Positions 19,572 through 28,706 of a stretch of DNA of 64,000 nt are shown here, piece by piece (position 1 is the stretch's first letter; each line of letters begins with the position of its first letter). The stretch comes from Halomonas sp. A11-A (GTDB taxonomy: Bacteria; Pseudomonadota; Gammaproteobacteria; Pseudomonadales; Halomonadaceae): NCBI RefSeq assembly GCF_003182195.1, contig NZ_QGTM01000001.1, positions 1 through 64,000 on the forward strand, given 5' to 3'. The notes below the pieces were generated by a model, which was not told where the DNA came from, ran no database searches, and worked only from the letters and a program-made list of their open reading frames with translations. The position numbers and the translations under genes are program-made.

Positions 19572-20753
19572 TCAACCGGTAAAGGCCTGCAGGCCGGTCT
19601 GGGCGCGCCCCAGGATGAGGGCGTGGACGTCGTGGGTCCCCTCGTAGGTGTTGACGGCCTCGAGGTTCATCACATGGCGAATCACGTGGTACTCGTCGCT
19701 GATGCCGTTGCCGCCGTGCATGTCGCGGGCCACCCGGGCGATGTCCAGCGCCTTGCCGCAGTTGTTGCGCTTGATCAGCGAGATCGTCTCGGGCACCAGC
19801 TGGCCGTCGTCGATCATGCGCCCCACGCGCAGCGCCGCCTGCAGGCCCAGGGTGATCTCGGTCTGCATGTCGGCGAGCTTCTTCTGGATCAGCTGGTTGG
19901 CAGCCAGCGGGCGGCCGAACTGCTTGCGCTCCATGGTGTAGTCGCGTGCCGCATGCCAGCACGCCTCGGCCGCGCCCATGGCGCCCCAGGCGATGCCGTA
20001 ACGGGCGCGATTAAGGCAGGAGAACGGGCCCTTGAGGCCGGTGACGTTGGGCAGGCGTTGGTCGTCGGAGACCTCCACGTCCTGCATGGCGATCTGGCCG
20101 GTGATGGAGGCGCGCAGGCTGAACTTGCCCTCGATCTTGGGCGCGGAGAGCCCCTTCATGCCCTTCTCGAGGATGAAACCGTTGATCACGCCCTCGTCAT
20201 CCTTGGCCCACACCACGAAGACGTCGGCGATGGGGGAGTTGGTGATCCAGGTCTTGGTGCCGTTGAGACGCCAGCCGCTGTCGGTGCGGGTGGCACGGGT
20301 GATCATGCCGCCCGGGTCAGAACCGTGGTCGGGCTCGGTGAGGCCGAAGCAGCCCACCCACTCGCCGGTGGCCAGCTTGGGCAGGTACTTCTCGCGCTGG
20401 GCCTCGCTGCCGAAGGCGTGGATGGGGTACATCACCAGGCTCGACTGCACGCTCATGGCGCTGCGGTAGCCGGAGTCGACCCGCTCCACCTCGCGGGCGA
20501 CCAGGCCGTAGCTGACGTAGTTGAGCCCGGCGCAGCCGTAGCCGTCGATGGTGGAACCCAGCAGGCCGAGCTCGCCCATCTCGTTCATGATCTCGCGGTG
20601 GAAGATCTCGTGGCGGTTGGCCTCCAGCACCCGGGGCAGGAGCTTCTCCTGGCAGTAGTCGTGGGCGGTCTGGTAGACCATGCGCTCGTCTTCGCTGAGC
20701 TGGTCGATCAGACGGAAGGGGTCTTCCCAGGTGACGGGAGTGATCTGGCTCAT
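19572..20753 (-). CDS. gcdH: Glutaryl-CoA dehydrogenase
   Basis: A 394-residue FAD acyl-CoA dehydrogenase that oxidises and decarboxylates glutaryl-CoA to crotonyl-CoA at the end of lysine, hydroxylysine and tryptophan degradation. Seen: [16 protein letters not shown] (FAD/substrate loop), [18 protein letters not shown], the GCDH-specific [30 protein letters not shown], and the catalytic base in [16 protein letters not shown] (E372). ATG 20753 fits the family start; the frame back to 20870 crosses the regulatory region. It has an inverted repeat just upstream and lacks the divergent LysR regulator often found beside it. Confidence 0.94.
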   Translation of the reverse strand: MSQITPVTWEDPFRLIDQLSEDERMVYQTAHDYCQEKLLPRVLEANRHEIFHREIMNEMGELGLLGSTIDGYGCAGLNYVSYGLVAREVERVDSGYRSAMSVQSSLVMYPIHAFGSEAQREKYLPKLATGEWVGCFGLTEPDHGSDPGGMITRATRTDSGWRLNGTKTWITNSPIADVFVVWAKDDEGVINGFILEKGMKGLSAPKIEGKFSLRASITGQIAMQDVEVSDDQRLPNVTGLKGPFSCLNRARYGIAWGAMGAAEACWHAARDYTMERKQFGRPLAANQLIQKKLADMQTEITLGLQAALRVGRMIDDGQLVPETISLIKRNNCGKALDIARVARDMHGGNGISDEYHVIRHVMNLEAVNTYEGTHDVHALILGRAQTGLQAFTG

Positions 20754-20788
20754 GGGGAGGGCTCCGTGGCGTTGGTGATGAGCAATTT

Positions 20789-20809
20789 CTACATTTTCAA
20801 CAAATGTAG
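20789..20809. promoter_or_regulatory. Inverted repeat upstream of gcdH, candidate operator
   Basis: CTACATTT (20789-20796), TCAAC spacer, AAATGTAG (20802-20809): perfect 8-bp arms, 36 bases before the gcdH ATG. Size and position fit a repressor or activator binding site. No cognate regulator gene is adjacent. Confidence 0.5.
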
Positions 20810-20835
20810 ACCACGAGACCCCGCCTGCCAAGCAT

Positions 20836-20859
20836 AAAAAAGGCCCCCCGAAGGGGGCC
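20836..20859 (-). terminator. Strong minus-strand terminator with no upstream gene
   Basis: On the minus strand GGCCCCC (20859-20853), loop TTCG, GGGGGCC (20848-20842), then six T (20841-20836). The next gene upstream on this strand is missing: sequence up to 21293 holds no recognisable minus-strand CDS. It must end either a non-coding RNA or read-through. Confidence 0.85.
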
Positions 20860-20945
20860 AGGTGGAGCACGCCAGCTCACTCGTGGATCGCCAGGTGGTT
20901 CAGCGATCATGCTCAACACGATGCGAACGGCGGGCCACATACGAC
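20836..20945 (-). ncRNA. Candidate small RNA ending at the orphan terminator
   Basis: Inferred. About 110 bases between an AT-rich promoter-like block (20940-20985) and the terminator fold into three hairpins on the minus strand: GATCGC/GCGATC (20908-20886), GAGC/GCTC (20878-20865) and the terminator. The 8-mer CCACCTGG appears twice, once in the loop of the first hairpin and once just before the terminator stem. Small frames inside (for example from an ATG near 20930) do not resemble any known protein. Rfam membership is unknown. Confidence 0.4.
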
Positions 20946-20950
20946 AATAT

Positions 20951-20967
20951 CCCTTAAATATTAAGGG
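20951..20967. promoter_or_regulatory. AT-rich palindrome CCCTTAA-ATA-TTAAGGG
   Basis: Perfect 7-bp arms around a 3-base centre in the only clearly AT-rich patch of a 540-base gene-free region (20754-21293). It could be an operator for the candidate small RNA on the minus strand or for the moxR operon on the plus strand. Apart from this, the sRNA and the gcdH operator I see nothing in that region. Confidence 0.4.
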
Positions 20968-21293
20968 TTTATATTTAAAAAACTCCAGCAGGGGCCGCGC
21001 CACGTCCTTAGAGGCCATGCCGCACTGCACCATCCAGGCGCCCCGCGGGGGGCGAAATGCGCCATGGCGAGGCACAGTGCCACGTCAGCTCACCCCTCCC
21101 CCCTGGCGCTCCTGTTCGCTGAGTGGCGCCATGGTGATGCGCGTCCATGTCACCCGCGGCCACGTCGAGCACGACCCGGCGATCCGGGTGGAGGCCTACC
21201 GCCCGCCGCAGCGAGGGTGATTTGTCGCCATCGCTGCCCTTCCGTACACTTGTTCGAATATCCCCATCCCGACGATCTGCCGAGGCATGACCC

Positions 21294-22148
21294 ATGGCGT
21301 TTGATTCCACCTCCACCTACGTGGCCACCGAGGCCCTCAAGCAGGCGGTCAACGCCGCCGTGACCCTGGAGCGCCCGCTGCTGATCAAGGGCGAGCCGGG
21401 CACCGGCAAGACCCTGCTGGCCGAGGAGCTGGCCCGCTCCCTGGGCACGCGGCTGATCACCTGGCACATCAAGTCCTCCACCAAGGCCGCCCAGGGGCTC
21501 TACGAGTACGACGCGGTGAGCCGCCTGCGCGACTCCCAGCTGGGCGTCGAGGGCGTGGAGAACGTCGCCAACTACATCAAGCCCGGCAAGCTGTGGGAGG
21601 CCTTCACCGCCGACGAGCGCGTGGTGCTGCTGATCGACGAGATCGACAAGGCGGACATCGAGTTTCCCAACGACCTGCTCCAGGAGCTGGATCGCATGGA
21701 GTTCCATGTCTTTGAAACCGGCGAGACCATCCAGGCCCGCCACCGCCCGATCATCGTCATCACCTCCAACAACGAGAAGGAGCTACCCGATGCCTTCCTG
21801 CGCCGCTGCTTCTTCCACTACATCGAGTTCCCCGACCGCGCGACCATGCAGGCTATCGTCGACGTGCACTTCCCCGACATCGCCCCGAAGCTGGTGGGCG
21901 AGGCGCTGGAGGTGTTCTTCGCGCTGAGGGAGGCCCCGGGCCTCAAGAAGAAGCCCTCCACCTCGGAGCTGGTGGACTGGCTGAAGCTCTTGATGGCCGA
22001 CGAGCTGGCCCGGGAGGCGCTCTACCAGCGCGACCCGGTGAAGGCGATCCCGCCGCTGGCCGGGGCGCTGGTCAAGAACGAGCAGGATACCCAGCTGCTG
22101 GAGCGGCTGGCGTTCATGATGCGCCGCCAGGGCAACGCGAGGCGCTGA
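21294..22148 (+). CDS. MoxR-type AAA+ ATPase
   Basis: A 284-residue cytoplasmic AAA+ chaperone-like ATPase. Walker A GEPGTGKT (33-40), Walker B VVLLIDEIDKAD, sensor 1 IVITSNNEKELPDAFLRRC with arginine finger, and sensor 2 in the C-terminal helices. MoxR proteins work with a von Willebrand A partner to remodel or metallate proteins; the partner is 3 bases downstream. This is the CoxD/CoxE-like branch, not the classical MoxR-methanol dehydrogenase setting. The target is unknown. Confidence 0.9.
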   Translation: MAFDSTSTYVATEALKQAVNAAVTLERPLLIKGEPGTGKTLLAEELARSLGTRLITWHIKSSTKAAQGLYEYDAVSRLRDSQLGVEGVENVANYIKPGKLWEAFTADERVVLLIDEIDKADIEFPNDLLQELDRMEFHVFETGETIQARHRPIIVITSNNEKELPDAFLRRCFFHYIEFPDRATMQAIVDVHFPDIAPKLVGEALEVFFALREAPGLKKKPSTSELVDWLKLLMADELAREALYQRDPVKAIPPLAGALVKNEQDTQLLERLAFMMRRQGNARR

Positions 22149-22151
22149 CCC

Positions 22152-23342
22152 ATGTTCATCGGCCTGTTCGAGACCCTGAAGCGTGCCGGGGTGCCGGTGT
22201 CGCTGCGCGAGCTGCTCGATCTCCACGCCGCGGTGGAGCGTGGCGTGGTGTTCGCCGACATGGAGGCCTTCTACCGGCTGGCGCGCACCGTGATGGTCAA
22301 GGACGAACGCCACTTCGACCGCTTCGATCGCGCCTTCGCCGCCTGGTTCGAGGGGCTAGAGAACCTCGACGCCGCCATCGAGGCGCTGATTCCGGACGAC
22401 TGGCTGCGCCGGGAGTTCGAGAAGCAGCTCTCCGAGGAGGAGAAGGCGCAGATCGACTCCCTGGGCGGGCTCGAGAAGCTGATCGAGACCTTCAAGCAGC
22501 GCCTCGCGGAGCAGAAGGAGCGCCACGCCGGTGGCAACAAGTGGATCGGCACCGGCGGCACCAGCCCCTTCGGCGCCTACGGTTACAATCCCGAAGGCAT
22601 CCGCATCGGCCAGGAGGGCTCCCGCCACCGCCGGGCGGTGAAGGTGTGGGACGAGCGGCGCTTCCGCGACTACGACGACTCCCTGGAGCTTGGCACGCGT
22701 AACATCAAGATGGCGCTGCGAAGGCTCAGGAAGTTCGCCCGTCAGGGGGCGGCGGAGGAGTTCGACATCGACGCCACCATCCGCGAGACCGCGCGCGACG
22801 CCGGCCTGCTCAACGTGCAGATGCGCCCGGAGCGCCACAACGCGGTCAAGGTGCTGCTGCTGCTGGACGTAGGCGGCTCCATGGACGACCACATCCGCAC
22901 CTGCGAGGAGCTCTTCTCCGCGGCGCGTTCGGAGTTCAAGCACCTGGAGGCCTACTACTTCCACAACTGCCTCTATGAGGGGGTGTGGCGCAGCAACGCA
23001 CAGAGCCAGTCGCGTCGTCACACCGAGCGCATCCCGACGATGGACGTGCTGCACACCTACGGCGAGGACTACCAGGTGGTGATCGTCGGCGATGCCGCCA
23101 TGTCGCCGTACGAGATCACCCACCCAGGGGGCAGCGTCGAGCACTTCAACGACGAGGCCGGCGCGGTGTGGCTCAGGCGCCTGGTCGACACCTTCCCCCG
23201 CCTGGCCTGGCTCAACCCCATGCCGCGGCACGCCTGGGAGTTCACCCACTCCACCCAGCTGATTCGCCAGCTGATCGACGACCGCATGTACCCCATGACC
23301 CTCGAGGGGCTGGAGAGCGCCATGCGGGAGCTGGCAAAGTAG
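22152..23342 (+). CDS. VWA domain protein (CoxE-like), MoxR partner
   Basis: 396 residues. The N-terminal half is helical and charged, followed by a Gly-rich stretch (GTGGTSPFGAYGYNPEGIRIGQ). The C-terminal half is a von Willebrand A domain beginning LLLLDVGGSMDD (D239), a MIDAS loop in which the usual DxSxS is DVGGS, as is normal in this subfamily. Later, YFHNCLYEGVW and VVIVGDAAMSPYE carry the remaining metal-site elements. It is translated directly after the ATPase (3-base gap), so the two probably form one complex. No substrate enzyme is adjacent. Confidence 0.88.
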   Translation: MFIGLFETLKRAGVPVSLRELLDLHAAVERGVVFADMEAFYRLARTVMVKDERHFDRFDRAFAAWFEGLENLDAAIEALIPDDWLRREFEKQLSEEEKAQIDSLGGLEKLIETFKQRLAEQKERHAGGNKWIGTGGTSPFGAYGYNPEGIRIGQEGSRHRRAVKVWDERRFRDYDDSLELGTRNIKMALRRLRKFARQGAAEEFDIDATIRETARDAGLLNVQMRPERHNAVKVLLLLDVGGSMDDHIRTCEELFSAARSEFKHLEAYYFHNCLYEGVWRSNAQSQSRRHTERIPTMDVLHTYGEDYQVVIVGDAAMSPYEITHPGGSVEHFNDEAGAVWLRRLVDTFPRLAWLNPMPRHAWEFTHSTQLIRQLIDDRMYPMTLEGLESAMRELAK

Positions 23343-23371
23343 GGAGGCAGGGAGTGGGCGGTACGCTGCCC

Positions 23372-23824
23372 TCAGGCCTCGCCGTCGGTGGCGGTGCCGA
23401 GCCGCACCTCGTCGTCGATGCCGGCCATGCGCACCAGGGCCAGCGCCTCGTCCAGGCTCGCGACCTCCTCGACCCTCATCAGCTCGCTGTCCAGGCTCAC
23501 CGCCTTGCCGGTCTTCTCGGAGAGCAGCCGCTCCAGGGTGGCGACGTCCATGCCCTCCTCCAGCCGCATGGCATCGACGCCGGCCGAGGCGTGCCCGCTG
23601 GGCAGGTAGATGGTGCCGTTGGAGAAATCGACCGCGTAGGCGACCACGCCGGGGACGATGAAGAAGAGCAGGCCGACGCCGTTAGCGATCGCCACCACCG
23701 GGTCGATGCGACCGCTCTGCTGGCCCTTGCGCTCGGGGTGGAAGACGGTACCGCAGCCCACCAGGGCGGTGATGGACACACCGAGGAGAAGGCCGGTCAG
23801 GCCGCGACGGAGAGCGGGAGTCAT
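23372..23824 (-). CDS. Putative lipoprotein
   Basis: 150 residues with a lipoprotein signal peptide: [24 protein letters not shown], lipobox LVGC. The mature part has one more hydrophobic stretch ([21 protein letters not shown]), followed by a polar region with conserved-looking NGTIYLPS and an acidic C-terminus. I do not recognise a named family. ATG 23824 is the only Met placing the lipobox correctly; the frame back to 23896 is upstream sequence. It converges on the VWA gene and is divergent from proS. Confidence 0.75.
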   Translation of the reverse strand: MTPALRRGLTGLLLGVSITALVGCGTVFHPERKGQQSGRIDPVVAIANGVGLLFFIVPGVVAYAVDFSNGTIYLPSGHASAGVDAMRLEEGMDVATLERLLSEKTGKAVSLDSELMRVEEVASLDEALALVRMAGIDDEVRLGTATDGEA

Positions 23825-24066
23825 GCGGAATTCTCCATGGAAAAAGGGAGCCGTGGCGCCGAGCGAGGACATGCGTGGCTCGGCATCACCTGACAAACCA
23901 GCGAGAGTCTACCACACCCCGCCCGCAGGCCCAGTCGCGGGAAAACCCGACGGGTGACGCCCTTTTCACAGTCGCTTTTGCCGCCTCCCGCGCTTGGCCG
24001 TACAATGCGCCCATTCGCCGCCACGACGGCGGCCCGCCATCTGCTGACCGAGGAACCCCGGGACCC

Positions 24067-25788
<1,722 letters not shown>

Positions 25789-25801
25789 CGCGCGCCGCCG
25801 C

Positions 25802-26455
25802 GTGAAGCGCGCCATCGCGCTCGCCGCGCTCTGCCTGGCCGCCGCCTCCACGGCGGCGGCCAGCGACGACAGTTTCCTGGCCGCCCTGGGCGCCGACCGA
25901 CGCCCCCTGGTGGTCCAGGCGCTGCCCCCCACGCCCGCCTCCCTGCGCTCCACCCTCGACGACAGCCTCGCCACGCCCCGCGACCCGACCGAGATCTGGG
26001 CGGCGCGTCAGTGGCAGAGCGCCATGGCGCCCTCGCTGGCACGCTTCGTCAAGGACGAGGCCCGGCGCGGCGAGCTGCTGCAGCGGGTCTACCTGGAGGC
26101 GCGCCTGGCCAACCTGCCGCCGGAGCTGGTGCTGGCGGTGATCCAGGTGGAGAGCGCCTTTCGCGCCGACGCGGTCTCCTCCGCCGGGGCCGTGGGGCTG
26201 ATGCAGATCATGCCCTTCTGGGTCCGCGAGCTGGGCCTGCCCGCCGACGACCTCAAGGACCCGTGGCGCAACCTGCGCTACGGCACCACCATTCTGGCCC
26301 ACTACCTGGCGGTGGAGCGCGGCGACTTCACCCGGGCACTGGCCCGCTACAATGGCAGCCTGGGCCAGACCTGGTACCCGGAGCGGGTGATGCGCGCCTG
26401 GCAGCGCCACTGGCGCGGGCCCGCGGAGAACGGACGGGTCACCGTGCAGCGCTGA
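25802..26455 (+). CDS. Lytic transglycosylase (SLT domain)
   Basis: 217 residues. The start VKRAIALAALCLAAASTAAASD is a signal peptide. The SLT domain has VIQVESAFRADAVSSAGAVGLMQIMP with catalytic E117, then GTTILAHYLAVERGDFTRALARYNGSLG. It cleaves the MurNAc-GlcNAc bond of peptidoglycan with 1,6-anhydro ring formation, in the periplasm. GTG 25802 lies 13 bases after the proS stop; no strong Shine-Dalgarno is visible, suggesting coupling to proS. An ATG 25679 frame inside proS is not credible. Confidence 0.88.
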   Translation: MKRAIALAALCLAAASTAAASDDSFLAALGADRRPLVVQALPPTPASLRSTLDDSLATPRDPTEIWAARQWQSAMAPSLARFVKDEARRGELLQRVYLEARLANLPPELVLAVIQVESAFRADAVSSAGAVGLMQIMPFWVRELGLPADDLKDPWRNLRYGTTILAHYLAVERGDFTRALARYNGSLGQTWYPERVMRAWQRHWRGPAENGRVTVQR

Positions 26456-26544
26456 CGCTGCAACGCCCCCGCCGCAAGGAACCAAGGAAGGAGTCACCAT
26501 AGCGCCGCAGGAGCGCACCCCCACCCTCACCGGTCAACGTCACC

Positions 26545-26721
26545 GTGCAGGACTTCCGCCGCCTGCGGCGTGGCCTGGCGCTGCAGCTGGTGACCGAGGG
26601 GGTGGAGATAGAGGGGGTGGAGATAGAGGGGGTGGAGACCGAGGCCCAGGCCGATTTCCTGCGTCGCCATGGGGTAACGCTGATGCAGGGCTACCTGGCC
26701 AGGGTCAAAGGCAGTCGCTGA
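26545..26721 (+). pseudogene. EAL-domain C-terminal remnant with tandem duplication
   Basis: A 58-codon frame (too short for most gene finders) ends in the hallmark of EAL cyclic-di-GMP phosphodiesterases: VTEGVE...ETEAQADFLRRHGVTLMQGYLA. In normal proteins AEGVETEAQ occurs once; here the block GVEIE is repeated (GVEIEGVEIEGVETEAQ) because the 15-bp unit GGGGTGGAGATAGAG is tandemly duplicated at about 26598-26637. All upstream EAL motifs and catalytic residues are missing and an in-frame TAG stands at 26500. A dead fragment. The preceding 26456-26544 holds nothing recognisable. Confidence 0.72.
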
Positions 26722-27913
26722 CCGCGCCGGCCGGGCTCACCAGCCCGGCGGCGGCGAGCCCCGCCAGCAGGGCCTGGACATCCTCGAGCATCCTGGCCCA
26801 CGGCAGCCCGAAGTGCTCGCCCAGCAGCTCCGCCAGCTCCTCCGGGCTCAGGGGTTCATGGCGCAGCAGCTGCCAGATCAGCCGACCGGTGGGGTTGAGC
26901 CGGTGGATCGCCCCACTGGCCACCTCCACCAGGAAGAGTTCGTCGCCCAGCGGATAGTCGAGCACGCCCTGCTCGGGCACCCAGGGGCCGCCCGGCAGCC
27001 CCTCCATCGACGGCGTGGGGCGCGCCACCAGGCTGGCCGCCGGCAGCGCTGTCGGCAGGGGCCCGCTCAGGGCCTCACCCAGGGCCCTAGCCGCCGCGAG
27101 CGGCTCCGAATAGCGCAGCAGCAGACAGGGTATCTGCCCCATCAGCGGCAGGAAGCGCTCCACCAGGGTCTCGCTCGCGGCCTCGGAAGCGAAGTTCTCG
27201 CACAGCAGCCGCAGCAGCCCCTCCCCCGGCGCCAGCCGGCTGAGCGCCGGGGCCACGGCCTCCTCGTCCCGCGCCAGCAGCACCACGGCACCCAGCGGGC
27301 GCACCTCGCCGTGGGACGCCAGCCGGCCACGCGGCGGCACCACGTAGCGGTAGCGCCTGTCGGCAGGCCCGGCATGGCGCTCGACGTAGTCGAGGAAGCC
27401 GGGCGCGAAGCTCTCTGGCAACGGCAGGCGCAGGCGGGGAGCGATGCCCAGCGCCATGCCCTCGCCCTCGGGCGTCAGGGCCAGCACATCATCACCGAAC
27501 ACCCGGAAGCCGGCGGCGGCGAAGGCGGCCGCCAGAGTGCTCTTGCCCGCCCGGTGGGAGGCCGGGAAGATCACCAGGCGCCCGTCGATCTCTACCGAAC
27601 CACCATGCAGCCCGATGCTGTCGGGATGGCGGTCGAAGTATTCGCCGACCAGGTCGGCAATCAGGCTGCAGGCGGCCTCGGCAGGGGTGGCAAGAAAGAG
27701 GCCGTCCGGCAGGGCCGGCGAGTGCTGACGGTACCCCCGCCCTTCGCGACCAAGCCGGATCGGCGGAACCGCCCCCTCGGCCTCGAGCACCTCGACAGGC
27801 CATCCTGCCATCGCCGCCCGCAGGGCCTCGAGCACATCGGGGGAGTCGCTCAGACGCAACACCCGGCCGAGGCCGGCCAGGCATAGGTCACGTGATACGG
27901 CGGCCCTCACCAT
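26705..27913 (-). CDS. HPr-kinase-like protein fused to a PqqD-like (RRE) domain
   Basis: 402 residues. Residues 1-100 are a helical N-terminal region. About 100-200 resemble the HprK/serine-kinase P-loop fold: HGGSVEIDGRLVIFPASHRAGKST (Walker A 117-126) followed by VFGDDVLAL (140-146), the kinase Asp pair. About 305-395 form a PqqD-like fold: PLGDELFLVEVASGAIHRLNPTGRLIWQLL, then a helical tail. PqqD domains bind leader peptides of ribosomally made, modified peptides. The ATG overlaps the stop of the preceding repeat protein (ATGGTGA), so translation is coupled. Inferred: a kinase acting on that neighbour. Its substrate and activity are unproven. The 3' end overlaps the EAL remnant by 17 bases. 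Confidence 0.8.
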   Translation of the reverse strand: MVRAAVSRDLCLAGLGRVLRLSDSPDVLEALRAAMAGWPVEVLEAEGAVPPIRLGREGRGYRQHSPALPDGLFLATPAEAACSLIADLVGEYFDRHPDSIGLHGGSVEIDGRLVIFPASHRAGKSTLAAAFAAAGFRVFGDDVLALTPEGEGMALGIAPRLRLPLPESFAPGFLDYVERHAGPADRRYRYVVPPRGRLASHGEVRPLGAVVLLARDEEAVAPALSRLAPGEGLLRLLCENFASEAASETLVERFLPLMGQIPCLLLRYSEPLAAARALGEALSGPLPTALPAASLVARPTPSMEGLPGGPWVPEQGVLDYPLGDELFLVEVASGAIHRLNPTGRLIWQLLRHEPLSPEELAELLGEHFGLPWARMLEDVQALLAGLAAAGLVSPAGAVSDCL

Positions 27914-28236
27914 CGGGGGGGGACGGAGACGATCAGTCGGATTCCGCTGCGCTCATCATCGCGGCGATAATCGCGATAGACGCCATCGCGGCGGTCACGA
28001 CGATAGCCACCGCTGGGTCGCGAATAGCTCGGGCGGGAGTAGCTCGGACGGGAGTAGCCGGGACGGCTGAAGCTCGGACGGGAGCGTCGGGAGTGCTGGG
28101 CCTGGGCCTGGCCAAGGCTGAAGAGGGTCGGGGCGACGTAGGCGCCGGCGATCCCGATGCCCAGGCTCGCCAGCAACCGGCGTCGACTCTGGCGCTTGCG
28201 CTCGTTCGGGTTCTCGGTGTCACGCTGGGTGGTCAT
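27907..28236 (-). CDS. Tat-leader protein with tandem SRPSY repeats
   Basis: 109 residues. A charged N-terminus, then SRRRLLASLG (17-26) and a hydrophobic stretch ending AQA (44-46) form a twin-arginine-type leader. The mature part has five consecutive 5-residue units, SRPSF SRPGY SRPSY SRPSY SRPSG (52-76), then a region rich in Tyr, Arg and Asp (GGYRRDRRDG, YRDYRRDDE) and a hydrophobic end RLIVSVPPRW. GGAGAG precedes the ATG; a TAGAAT -10-like box is at 28273-28268. I know no named family. The coupled downstream HprK-like/PqqD-like gene makes it a candidate precursor or phospho-substrate. Confidence 0.72.
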   Translation of the reverse strand: MTTQRDTENPNERKRQSRRRLLASLGIGIAGAYVAPTLFSLGQAQAQHSRRSRPSFSRPGYSRPSYSRPSYSRPSGGYRRDRRDGVYRDYRRDDERSGIRLIVSVPPRW

Positions 28237-28386
28237 GGCGGTCTCTCCAAGTTATCGAACAGCGTTCATTCTAGCGCTGCCCAGACCCGCTTCACCAGCC
28301 GACCGGGGGGACCTGGCGATGATCGCGGCCGGGTTCCGCGAAGCCTGCACATTCTGCCCGACGCTGTCGGTCAAGAACGACAGGCG

Positions 28387-28413
28387 AAAAAAAGCCGACC
28401 CAGGTGGGTCGGC
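28387..28413 (-). terminator. Rho-independent terminator after the ccoM-like gene
   Basis: On the minus strand GCCGACCC (28413-28406), loop ACCT, GGGTCGGC (28401-28394), then seven T (28393-28387). It lies about 50 bases after the small-gene stop and separates it from the SRPSY-repeat gene. Confidence 0.88.
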
Positions 28414-28464
28414 CACAGGGGGGATGACTCCCCCCTCCCCTGACGACTCTTGATGCAGCTGGCT

Positions 28465-28578
28465 TCAGCGATTCTTCTTGCGATGATCCCGCACGATGAA
28501 GGTAATCCAGCCACCCATGAAAGCGATCATCATCGCGACGGTGACCAACCCGAAGATTACGGCGTCATCCAGATACAT
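28465..28578 (-). CDS. 37-residue single-helix protein, probable cbb3 oxidase subunit CcoM
   Basis: MYLDDAVIFGLVTVAMMIA then FMGGWITFIVRDHRKKNR: one transmembrane helix with a short outside N-terminus and a basic inside tail. Length, topology and the pattern (M)Y/F-x-D-x-x-V-I-x-G-x-V-T-V-x-x-M fit CcoM, the tiny assembly/stability subunit of cbb3-type cytochrome oxidase described in Pseudomonas. The match is from memory of the family, not an alignment. GGAGGG sits 7 bases before the ATG. An FNR/ANR-type promoter and its own terminator make it a separate transcript. The main ccoNOQP genes are not in this window. Confidence 0.7.
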   Translation of the reverse strand: MYLDDAVIFGLVTVAMMIAFMGGWITFIVRDHRKKNR

Positions 28579-28611
28579 GTGCGTGCCCTCCCGTCTCGAT
28601 GTGTTGAGAGG

Positions 28612-28653
28612 ACTTTAGCCCGGGGAGGCGGGAAAAAGCCTGACCTGCATCAA
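28612..28653 (-). promoter_or_regulatory. ANR/FNR-dependent promoter of the ccoM-like gene
   Basis: CTGACCTGCATCAA (28640-28653) matches the FNR/ANR pattern TTGAY-N4-RTCAA at most positions. TAAAGT (minus strand, 28617-28612) makes a plausible -10, giving a start near 28605. The box centre then falls at about -41.5, the standard activator position. Confidence 0.6.
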
Positions 28654-28689
28654 GATTCGTCCCGCCCCCGCGGGGCGGCGGAGGCGAAT

Positions 28690-28703
28690 TTGATGCAGGT
28701 CAG
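28690..28703. promoter_or_regulatory. Second ANR/FNR-like box
   Basis: TTGATGCAGGTCAG is the exact inverted copy of the box at 28640-28653, with centres 50 bp apart, so about -91.5 relative to the predicted ccoM start. Tandem FNR boxes at such spacing tune activation. It lies just beyond the stop of the FKBP gene. Confidence 0.5.
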
Positions 28704-28706
28704 TTT

